Positions 25,911 to 36,900 of a stretch of 64,000 nt of DNA are shown here, in pieces (position 1 is the stretch's first letter; every line of letters starts with the position of its first letter). The position numbers and the translations under genes are program-made. The DNA is taken from positions 9,260,695-9,324,694 of the forward strand of contig NC_065533.1 in the NCBI RefSeq assembly GCF_020184175.1, in the 5' to 3' direction. Below the pieces are notes generated by a model. It had not been told where the DNA came from. It made no database searches and saw only the letters and a program-made list of their open reading frames with translations. The stretch comes from Aphis gossypii. Taxonomy: Eukaryota; Arthropoda; Insecta; Hemiptera; Aphididae.

Positions 25911-28566
25911 AATAATAATAAAATAACTATTTTATCACATACTTTTTTTAAATAAATTTTAACAATATCTCTTTTCTGTTGATTTTTTGAATCAGCATAT
26001 AACAATCCAAGGATTTTCATAGATTCATAACTATTCGGTACAGTTTTAAGAACTTTTTCAAAACACTGAGCAGCCTAATGTAACAAATCACAATTTAAAT
26101 CTATTAAAAATTGTATTTAATTTTATACTTAAATAAATAAAACGTTATAAGCAATTATTACATTTTCTATGTCACCTCTATTAGTATACATTTGACCTAG
26201 ACCAAAATATGGAAGAACAAATTTTATAGATGCAAACTGTGTGGCTTGATAATAGTATTGAAATGCTCGTTCATAATCATTCTAAAATGTATGTTATATA
26301 AATTAAGTTAATACTTAACGGTAATAATAACAATAATAATATATTACCTCTGCATGAAAACATTTAGCTATATTATAACAACTCTTAGCTTTTATAGTTT
26401 CATTTTCTGTGTTTTGTAATGCATGATAGGCAAGTGTTTGAGATGTTTTGTAATTTTTTTTAGAGAAAAAATGATTAGATAAATGATTTAACACCAATGG
26501 ATTTGTTGGATCAATCTTATAAGCTTCAGACAGCAAATTTACACCAAGTTCTATGTCACTAAGACATTCACTATTCAACTTCATGATACCTAGACTCACT
26601 AATGCATCCACACATTTAGAGTCCAACTCTAAAGTACGTTCAAACGATAAACGTGCTTTTTCTATGTTTCCCAGCTTTAAGAAACAATGTGCCAAACCTA
26701 ATCTTACATCAGTAGGAAAATTTGGATTAGAGCGTAATACTTTTTTAAAATATGTTAGGGACCCTCTGTAATCCTTCCTATTAAATGCAATATATGCTTT
26801 GCCTAGTTGAGCTGGTATATTATTCAGTGATTGGTTCAATACAGAATTGAACTGTGTATTGGCCTGATCGATTTTATTACTATCCAGTAAATAGAAAAAA
26901 CCACGACCCAATAAATGATTCTGTAAAATATAAAAATATATAAAACACCTATGTAATTAGTTATAATAATATTCTTACCACATCATGAATTATTATTTTA
27001 TCTCCTGTTGTATATAGTTGAGTTGCCCTAGAAATGAGTTTGATACGTTCATCTTTATTCTTTTCTCGTTTAGCTGTTTGTACATAATATGCTGCTAACA
27101 TATCTAAAGCTCTCATTTGGTCTTTATTACTGTCTTTATATTTCAAATTTGAACTACTGAGTGATGATTCCAACAACTTAACAAAAGCAACTGAATTGTT
27201 TATTTTATAATACTCCAACTAAATGTTTTGAAAAAAAAAATAATAATAAAATAACTATTTTATCACATACTTTTTTTAAATAAATTTTAACAATATCTCT
27301 TTTCTGTTGATTTTTTGAATCAGCATATAACAATCCAAGGATTTTCATAGATTCATAACTATTCGGTACAGTTTTAAGAACTTTTTCAAAACACTGAGCA
27401 GCCTAATGTAACAAATCACAATTTAAATCTATTAAAAATTGTATTTAATTTTATACTTAAATAAATAAAACGTTATAAGCAATTATTACATTTTCTATGT
27501 CACCTCTATTAGTATACATTTGACCTAGACCAAAATATGGAAGAACAAATTTTATAGATGCAAACTGTGTGGCTTGATAATAGTATTGAAATGCTCGTTC
27601 ATAATCATTCTAAAATGTATGTTATATAAATTAAGTTAATACTTAACGGTAATAATAACAATAATAATATATTACCTCTGCATGAAAACATTTAGCTATA
27701 TTATAACAACTCTTAGCTTTTATAGTTTCATTTTCTGTGTTTTGTAATGCATGATAGGCAAGTGTTTGAGATGTTTTGTAATTTTTTTTAGAGAAAAAAT
27801 GATTAGATAAATGATTTAACACCAATGGATTTGTTGGATCAATCTTATAAGCTTCAGACAGCAAATTTACACCAAGTTCTATGTCACTAAGACATTCACT
27901 ATTCAACTTCATGATACCTAGACTCACTAATGCATCCACACATTTAGAGTCCAACTCTAAAGTACGTTCAAACGATAAACGTGCTTTTTCTATGTTTCCC
28001 AGCTTTAAGAAACAATGTGCCAAACCTAATCTTACATCAGTAGGAAAATTTGGATTAGAGCGTAATACTTTTTTAAAATATGTTAGGGACCCTCTGTAAT
28101 CCTTCCTATTAAATGCAATATATGCTTTGCCTAGTTGAGCTGGTATATTATTCAGTGATTGGTTCAATACAGAATTGAACTGTGTATTGGCCTGATCGAT
28201 TTTATTACTATCCAGTAAATAGAAAAAACCACGACCCAATAAATGATTCTGTAAAATATAAAAATATATAAAACACCTATGTAATTAGTTATAATAATAT
28301 TCTTACCACATCATGAATTATTATTTTATCTCCTGTTTTATATAGTTGAGTTGCCCTAGAAATGAGTTTGATACGTTCATCTTTATTCTTTTCTCGTTTA
28401 GCTGTTTGTACATAATATGCTGCTAACATATCTAAAGCTCTCATTTGGTCTTTATTACTGTCTTTATATTTCAAATTTGAACTACTGAGTGATGATTCCA
28501 ACAACTTAACAAAAGCAACTGAATTGTTTATTTTATAATACTCCAACTAAATGTTTTGAAAAAAAA
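25911..28566. repeat. Near-perfect 1328-bp tandem duplication of Ctr9-like exons 2-5
   Basis: Two consecutive copies, 25911-27238 and 27239 to about 28566, align base for base with an offset of 1328. I noticed one substitution in coding sequence: G at 27010 against T at 28338. Both copies begin and end in an A-rich run, which is probably where the duplication joined. Each copy holds four exons with all splice sites intact. Such similarity, introns included, means either a very recent duplication or a duplicated contig end in the assembly. Confidence 0.9.
25943..27218 (-). pseudogene. Ctr9-like TPR exons 2'-5' (second tandem copy, 3' truncated)
   Basis: Ctr9 is a TPR-rich scaffold of the Paf1 complex, which travels with RNA polymerase II. 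This copy carries four exons on the minus strand: 27218-26979, 26920-26348, 26281-26162 and 26074-25943, all phase 0, 355 codons in total. They correspond to roughly residues 50-400 of animal Ctr9, with recognisable phrases such as LDMLAAYYVQ, NHLLGRG, VLNQSLNNIPAQLGKAY and FGLGQMY. The last exon ends in a good donor (GTATGT). The next sequence is the inverted repeat at 25528-25880, and no later Ctr9 exon is visible on this strand down to the tetraspanin gene. A complete animal Ctr9 is over 1100 residues, so most of the protein is missing. It could be a non-functional fragment, or the 3' part of a fused TPR gene. Confidence 0.7.
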
Positions 28567-29473
28567 AATAAATAAAAAAATTATTCTATATTAATGTTTA
28601 AAATATAATAAAACATAAAACATATTGCTAAGTTGATCCATATATGTAAATCTGAACGTTCGGATATTAAAATATCATAAACTTTTTTTACTTAATTAAA
28701 TATTATACATTTAAAGTAAGTATAAGTTATTATTTGAATATATATATGTATACAATGTGTAGGTGCTGTTTTATAAGAGTATTAAAAACTATACTTCTTC
28801 AAACTGTTAATAGTAATTATTATATTATTTTTCGTGTACTACTAATAATAATTCCTATATTTACTTATGTAATTATTCATGCACAATAATTAAACTACAA
28901 CTACTACTAAAAATAATAACTATTATATAGATATTAAATACCTATATACATTTACAATGATAAGTGTTTTTTTATTTATTTTGTTTTGCATTCAAAAACA
29001 TTATTTAATATGAAAAAATGCTTCAATCATCAAGTTCATAGAAGATTATTGATAGCAAATTGTATCTAGTTAGTACTTTTGGAAGGTTAAAGTTAAAAAA
29101 TTCTAAGTAATAATCATAACTATATAGTAGTATAATAATCTATCTAAACTATATATATGAATATGATTAACTTAGTTATATCGCACATCAAATGACAACC
29201 ACAACTCCCAAAACAAACACGACGGTTTCTGATCTTAAAACATTGATGCTTCCGTTTCGCATAGGTACCTAGGTAATAATTGAATAATTGATAATTAAAA
29301 ACACCGTTTCCAGCAAACTATATTAATGCATAATTAAATTGTTGAATTAAATTTTGGATCGTGTGTCATAGGGTGTTCCCGCACACATGTAAAATATCCG
29401 AATGGTAAAGACAACATTCTGTAAGTATACGTACCTTATTGGTCTTCACTAGTAATTCGATCGTGTTAGCCAT
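27271..29473 (-). CDS. Ctr9-like TPR gene fragment with its own first exon (first tandem copy)
   Basis: Exons on the minus strand: 29473-29435 (ATG, 13 codons), 28546-28307, 28248-27676, 27609-27490 and 27402-27271. All are in phase 0 with GT..AG. The protein starts MANTIELLVKTNK and then joins LEYYK, the point where animal Ctr9 has ALEYYKQGK. It then follows Ctr9 closely through several TPR units. The stretch normally ahead of it (about 45-50 residues) is absent or replaced. Because exon 5 ends in phase 0 and exon 2' of the next copy starts in phase 0, the two copies could be spliced into one frame of 723 codons with no stop yet reached. One difference between the copies gives LYKTGDK here against LYTTGDK in the other; the T matches the family better. 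It may be a real lineage-specific paralogue or a decaying duplicate. Confidence 0.65.
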
Positions 29474-32280
29474 GTTCGTGACGGCAAACGGAATGCAAAT
29501 GTCGACCACCGGTGGAAATTAAACTTTCAAAAACTACAACGAGTCAGCAAATGAAAAACTATTATCTCGCAAATTCCACAATACACGCAAACAACCAAAA
29601 TGTATGAAACGTCTTCAGAATTAGGTCAATTTAAACGCACATCTCCGTCTGAAGTTTGCTCGGTCCACGAGCTTATTATTGACTCGTTTAGTTAAACCAC
29701 AAAATTGGGTCATTTTATAATTTCCTTCAGTTCATTGCATGTCTTCCACCACAAACTATACACGTGGAATTCAACCTAGGGTAAGATTATAGCAACCACT
29801 ACCCCTCGGGGCGCTAACAAGTGTTATCAATACACGGGACAAATGGCCACAATTGATATTGATTCTTACTCCTCTGCTTTACATGTAGTTGTGCACTTGT
29901 TTCACTTGCTCTTTAGCATCTAATACAAAACTCCGCCCGATAATAAAAAAGTTAATCGTACGCTGTAACCTGATTTTTTAAATAATTGATAGAAAGCACT
30001 TGTAGTAGATTTATTGTTTTTATTTTTGAGAATTATATAGCTACGAACCCGGGTAGGGCCAGTAGGAAATTAGCATATTCTATTAAAATAGTATACTTCA
30101 TATAATATTTAGTTAAGCATACAAGACGGTCTTAAATACAAATGATACTTACAGGTTACATGTAATCAGGTAGGTAATATGCTAATAGATCCACGAAACT
30201 GTGTGATTCGATCTATTCAGGTAATTGTGTCTTTGAATGCTGAAACTGTGAATTGTACTTTATCCTTAACGGATAAATAAACTCATATCCTAAGGTTAGT
30301 TTGTGGCCTTGTTTCTGTCTTTTTAGAGGTTCATACTTCAAATCATAGGAAAACAAGAACTCGATCAGCTAATTGAGTGACATTTATATATTATTCTTTG
30401 ATGTTTGGTCCTGGATCAGATACTACAAAATGGGTGGAACTTTTTTAGCCCAAATATTTTAAAACTACTTTCTCTTTTCGCCCAAGAATATTATACTACT
30501 TTTTGATAACATTTTTATAATACACACTTTGGGAATCATTTGCTTTAAATTATTTATGTCTTATAAAGATAATATCACCACAATAACTAAATCCAAATGA
30601 AGTAGTAACTTCTTTTGTTGAAGATCTACTATCTGAACAGTAATAGAGCAGAGTCTTTCCCGCCTTTATAGAAACCCATGATGGGGTATAGTGTCAGATA
30701 GACCTTTTATTACCTTTTATTAATTTATTTTAACTGATTTAATACTTAAAATATAAGGGTAATTTTAATATTACGATATACCTAATCCTCCTTCTATTAA
30801 TAGTATATCAACTGAACCATTATTTTCATAACAACTAATTGAAATTCTGTATGACACGCAAGTATTACGAAGATCTTGTGTTTAAATTATCTGAAATGTT
30901 GAAAAAGATATTTAGTAATTATTGGACAAAAATAAATGATTAACAATTGATCAGCAAGTAACTCACAAATCACAGCCCAAGTAGGTCTTCGTTAACAAAA
31001 TCCTTAACTTATTTTAACTTAAAAACTATTCTAATAAATTATATAATATTAATCAATATTGAACAAAGTAAGAGACAAAGAAATGTCTAATATTTATTTA
31101 GGAGAAAATGCATAACAAAATAGAAGTTAAAACCTAAAATAATTATTGACAGTAATTTATAAATTTTTAATAATAATAATTTTACTATACAGTTTTAAAT
31201 ATTTGAGTAATTTTATCAGTTTTAAAATTTTAAGATAAGGATATTACGGAAGTACACCATACAGTCCTCAACAGGATATTTTAATTCTGTAATCTAAATT
31301 TCAACTTTCTTCTATAAATTTAAAAATGAAAGCATCAAAATTCTTATGGCGGGAATTTAGGCTAAATATTTTTCCTCCAAAATGTAATATTGCCTAATAT
31401 AATCAATTCAATTCAATACATTATTAAATATAACAATGGATTATTCTGTACATAATATAAACGTAAAATTAATCGTGTTATGCGTTAGTAAGACGGAGAC
31501 AACATACATATATATTTATGTATATCTTATAAATTATAATACGCATTTTAAGACTATAATATTATGAAAAGACTGAGTTTAAACCTTTATTTTTCACTGT
31601 CCCTTCCAACCCTCTCTACAAATAGAACTAAGAACGCATATTATACAATATTATATCGCATCTATTAGGTACATATTAGGGATTTTATGTGCATTTTGTA
31701 TTCAATTTTATTCAAAGAAATACTATCTATGACAATATTTGTAGGGAAAGAAATGTAAGATCCATATTTTAGCTATGATTTGAAACATTTGTGGACGCAA
31801 AACAAAATACCATAATATTTGTTATGATAGTAGTATCAACATTAATATTAGTGATAATGAATGTATCATTATGAACTAAAAAGTTACCTGGTTATGTGTT
31901 ATTATTTTTATTTTATTATTTCTTGTATATAATACTAAGCTTGGCAAGACGTTGAGTACCTAAGGATAAATAATATATTAATATAATAATTAAAATATTT
32001 ATTCGTGATATCCCTATCGGCGATTTCAGAAAACCTGAAAAACACGCTCTGAGCGTCATGATATGAAATGTGAAATCCTGATTAGAGGGTAGATGCTTAC
32101 GTGTTGCTAAGTGGTGGTTGCGTACCACGCCCGTTGTCCAACCGAGGAACATTCACTTACATTTTACTTTTTCATCCATCCCGACATTCCGGGAATCGAA
32201 ATCAATAAAGCTATTTGTTGACCGTGTGCGGTAAAAAGACATAAGTTGGACGAAATTTTCAAAAGAAAAGAAAAACAAAC
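29474..32280. other. Intergenic DNA between the Ctr9-like gene and Elongin C
   Basis: A CpG-containing stretch at about 29474-29830 probably holds the promoter of the minus-strand Ctr9-like transcript. The remainder is AT-rich, with no supported exon on either strand. At 31486-31503 the phrase GTAAGACGGAGACAACA recurs in reverse complement at 33239-33254, on the other side of Elongin C. This marks a dispersed repeat rather than a gene. The last 100 bases before 32281 should contain the Elongin C promoter. Confidence 0.45.
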
Positions 32281-32798
32281 ATGGCTGACTTTAACGCAAA
32301 ACAACAAAATCAGGTAACTGAACTAATTTTATTGTTTTAACGTCCATGTGTGATTATACTGTAAACGGTATGTACTCAGAATGACAGTAAGTTGGAAATG
32401 GGTAGTGGTTGCCTCGGTCCGAATTCCAAGTATGTGAAATTGATCTCTAGCGATGGAAGAATGTTCATAGTGAAACGTGAGCACGCCTTGATGTCTGGTA
32501 CTATCAAGGCCATGTTAGAAGGTCCTGGAAAATACACTGAGACCGATTGCAACGAAATAAATTTAAAGAATATTCCGTGAGTATTTCATAGTTTCACCAA
32601 CATCAGACGTCTTGATTATTTGATTGTTGTTTTTCATTATTTAGCTCACACATCCTGTACCATATCTGCTTGTATTTTACCTACAAATATTATTACGACT
32701 TCTGTACAGACTCTAGTTCAATTGATATACCACCGTTCGATATACACCCAAATATAGCTGTGCCTTTAATGATGGCAGCAAACTTTTTGGATTGCTAA
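32281..32798 (+). CDS. Elongin C-like protein (divergent), three exons
   Basis: Elongin C is a Skp1-fold adaptor that pairs with Elongin B and links BC-box proteins (VHL, SOCS-box proteins, Elongin A) to Cul2/Cul5 ubiquitin ligases. Exons: 32281-32313, 32380-32576 and 32645-32798, with introns of only 66 and 68 bp; 127 residues. The core is clear: YVKLISSDG, FIVKREHAL, SGTIKAML and the C-terminal MAANFLDC. The family is among the most conserved in animals, yet this copy shows many changes. The segment between FTYK and IPPF is about four residues longer than usual and reads YYYDFCTDSSSIDIP. The N-terminus has a 20-residue extension rich in Gln, Asn and Lys. AATAAA at 32922-32927 is a likely polyadenylation signal. 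It is probably a fast-evolving paralogue, with the conserved gene elsewhere. Confidence 0.88.
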
Positions 32799-33989
32799 TA
32801 CTCCACGGAAATAAGTATTCAATATTTTTATAGTATTTATAATCAAAAACAATATTATTATTTGTCAACTATAGCATAACATATTATGATTTATAATATT
32901 TAATAATATAATTTAAAGTAGAATAAAATTAATATTCTTAATAAAAGACCATATTATTATACTTTTTAATTGTTCATTAATTATTAATTAATACATGATC
33001 GTATCTGCACACCACTCTATCTACCTAAACATTAAATACTGGCAACACTAAAATTCTTGCCAAAACTAAATTTTTATAATTCTAAGTACCTATTCTAGAA
33101 AATGTCTACTTTGAAATGAAGTATTAAAAATGCACATTTTTATTACAGAATAATATGTTTATTTTTTTTTCTTCTTAAAACTATGTAGTAATTAATATAT
33201 TTAAAATGAACGTCTTAAGAGAATGTTGTACCCACATGTGTTGTCTCCGTCTTACACACATACGACATACCAAATTTTTGTTCACCAGTTTCAAAAGTAT
33301 GCTGTTAGTTTTGATATTAGAGTGAATTGACCTATTATAAAATTTAAAGGTAAAATTATTATCTAGGGCCCTATCTAACCTTTTAATGATATTATTATTT
33401 TTAAGTAAGTTATGATCATTTTAAAATGTGGATTTTCAAAAAGGTCATAACTTACTTAAACTACTTAAATATATGATTAAATATATATAATTATGGTATA
33501 ATAAATTATATTATAATATATAAATGCATTATTTTCATAACATGAACAATTATTTAATTTTGTTAACATTAGAATAAAATTGTTTTCATCAAATTAACTA
33601 CTAACATTAAATAGTTAAGCAATAATATATAGAATATGTATCATTTCAACATTTTACAACATAATAACAATTATGTGTAGTATTTAGTTTCAATAAGATA
33701 GGTTTCTTATTTAAATTAATTTCAATATTATAATTCCAAATTATAATTGTATATGTTTTTAAAAATTAACGTGTTTGCAAGTGTCTGTATGATATTTAAT
33801 AAAATTATAAGAAGTTTATACTTACAATTTCATAATTTATAGCCATCAGATTTAAATAGCATTATTTAACAATTGAACTATAAGGATATAAATTGTAAAT
33901 AATAATATTTAATGAATTATTACTATAAACATAATACATTCAAAATTTAATATCAAATTAGTAACATGTATCATAAATTGTTTTTAATA
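32799..33989. other. Convergent 3' regions of Elongin C-like gene and RPP30
   Basis: The two genes converge on this AT-rich stretch. A segment at about 33185-33370 has the phrases TTGTCTCCGTCTTAC and GTTAGTTTTGATATT, which also occur in related form near 31486 and 10978. It is therefore most likely a dispersed repeat. No exon is seen. Confidence 0.45.
32922..32927 (+). terminator. Likely polyadenylation signal of the Elongin C-like gene
   Basis: AATAAA lies 124 bases after the stop codon, followed by a second AATAAA-type word about 15 bases later. The position fits a short 3' UTR. No cleavage site can be read directly. Confidence 0.45.
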
Positions 33990-36900
33990 TCAGGTATTGT
34001 TAATTACTGGTTTCAAATGTATAGCAGACTTTCCCAATTTCCGACCATCTGAAAAACAGGTTTACATTATTTTACATAATATTAATAAAATAGTCAATAA
34101 TGGAACTTACAGCTCTTTAAAATAATTGAATAACATCTTTGAGTAATTGATTTTATTGATTGTTTTCCTGAAAGACCTAATAAAATACCTCTGAACTTGT
34201 AGTCAAGTTAAATTTATTAAAACTAATAAGTAACAATAGACTCTGGTCACTTTTTTGTTTAGTTTACAAAAACATGATAATAAATTTGAAAAAAAAACAT
34301 TAAAGTATATAATTAATAATAATGTAAATTTATAACTGTAAGTATGTATAAATATTGTATTTCACTATTAATCATTTACTTATAATATTATGTAAGAGGG
34401 CATAATTTTCAATTGTTATACAGTTGAAAGTTATTACTGTTATGAGTATACGACATCAATTATGAAGTATAAAAAAAGTGTTTTGATAAACTTATAGATA
34501 TTCTCTCACTAAACATTTACTGTGTTAGTTGTATAATCTATTTCCGTGCATTTGAATTACATATAAAATTTTAATTTTATCTGAATTGTGTTTGTGGATT
34601 TTCAATGACAAGTTCAATTTACTTTCACGATTTCTTTCTTAATTATACTTTTTTTTTATTAAAAAAAAAATTCTAAAAATCAATTAAAAATAATATTGTG
34701 TCGTACCTATGTGAATTGTTATATACAGATATAATCATGTTAATGTTTAGTAATTTATTTTAGCTTATTCGAAGTATGTATAATATATTATAATTAGGGC
34801 CCGGAACTTAATGATCTAAAAATATATAAAAAATGATATTAAAAATGTATATTTTATTGTAAAAATTGATAAATAGGTATTGTTTTGATACAAAAATTAA
34901 AATATTAAAATTGTTATATTATATTATTATTCTATTATTTATTATAAAATTATTTTTATTTAACTAAATAAAACCTTATGTTAAAAAATTCTACAGATTA
35001 TTAAATAATCGTAGATCGCGACAACAAAAAAAAATATAATAAACATTGATAATCGACAACCTAATGGAGTTTCCAGTTTGCATGTGTTACATTAAAATGT
35101 AACTTTCAACAAGAAGAATGCAAATAGGTATACATAAAAAAAAGTACAAAAATGAATAAAATGCACCAAAAATACTAAAAAATGACCGTAAAGTATAAAA
35201 TTCCTTAAAAATGCAAAAAATGCAAAATATAAATTGTACCATTAAATTCTATACTTCATGAATCACATTTCTGTATAGACGAGCATTAAATGTGAGCATT
35301 AGAAAAAAAGATGCAAATGAATCAAGTTCCAGGCCCTAATTATAATTGATACAAAATTTACAATATTAACTTTATCATAAAGTTGTGTTATTTATTTGCA
35401 ATAAATATTTAAATCCTAAATCCACTAAACTTAAATATTATCAGTCAAGTGTATTTATAAAAGCGAAATATATAAAAAATATTTATACATTCATTATATA
35501 TAGGCATATATATTTTTTTTATATATAGTTTTAATAGATTGTTTTTTCTCTAACGATTAATTTATATTATTATTATAATAAGTACCTAATTATACATATT
35601 TTTTTCTAGCAAATTGGTTTTTAATTATCCATGAAAATATAAAATTCTTATATTTACATTAATTAATTTAAACTATTATCAAAGGATACAAATTCATTAC
35701 ATCATGAGGATTACGTATGTCTAGTTTATTAGCTGCTCCACTTGTAATTATTAAATTCTAAAACAGATGTAAAAATTTAATTACATGGATTTAAACTAAA
35801 ATTTTTGATTTTACTTTTGATTTTCCTTTAATATAAAGTAGATGAGCTAAAGTAAATGTATCTTGACGTGTAATAGAACTAAATAACATTGGACCATAAG
35901 ATATTTCAAAATAAATGTTTTTTTCAACTGCGATTGTGTAGTCCTTTGGAGTAATGGATGTGTTTATATTACAAGTTATTATATCGATTGAAGGAGAAGT
36001 CACTATGTCCTAAAAAATTAAACAAACAATAATTAAAAAAATATAATAACAAAATTATAAGCAAATATTATAAAAATATAAGTGAAAGAACTAATATAAA
36101 TGTCTCCTGTATCTCTATTAATTTTTATCTAGAATAGTAAAACAAAATAATTTATTGAACAATATAAATGGATAAAACTATTTTTATATATTAACTGTAA
36201 TTTTTAAATGTTAAATAATATATAGTATATAAATTATAATTACCCTATATAATTATTATCCTACCAGGTTAAAACAGAAACTCCTGAAGAATAAATTTAG
36301 TATCATAATACATAGTATCATTTCTATTTGTTTAAAAATCAAGTAAAGGGTGTTTCATTAAAAACACCGGATTCGATCTCATTATTATTTTTTAATAAGT
36401 AATTGATTAGAACAGAAGAACCCTCAAACTCTTTGTGCAATAATACATCCATATCAGAACTGAAACTTACCAATGTAGGCAAGCAGAAAATATATCAGAT
36501 ATTACATTTTATACATACATTGGGAAAATGTATACAGTAGATTCCACTTAATGTGAGTCCGATGAAACCAGCTCTATTTGATTACATTAAGCAGTTTCCC
36601 ATAAAAACCAAAATTAGTTCAAAACACAAAAATTTATACCAAAAAAAAGTTTTTATTTTGTACATGTGAAAGATTCAATTGAAAAAAATGTTAAATTACT
36701 ACCTAAACAAAAGTAATTATAACATACTAAATAAAATTACTATTTTGAGGTTTTAAACTTGAATGTTTTGTAAAATGCATAATCATTTAATGGTTATGCT
36801 TTTTATAACCTTCGATAAACACTATCTCATAGATTCAAACTAATTCAGATTATATTAGTCATTTTTTAAATACAAGTGTGTATACATATTCTAACGCAGC

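Noticed and set aside
26553..26771. 72-codon plus-strand ORF opposite Ctr9 exons (and its duplicate at 27881-28099)
   Set aside because: Antisense shadow of the well-supported Ctr9-like exon 3 on the other strand.
31916..32152. 78-codon minus-strand ORF upstream of Elongin C
   Set aside because: No similarity or exon context; overlaps the expected Elongin C promoter region.
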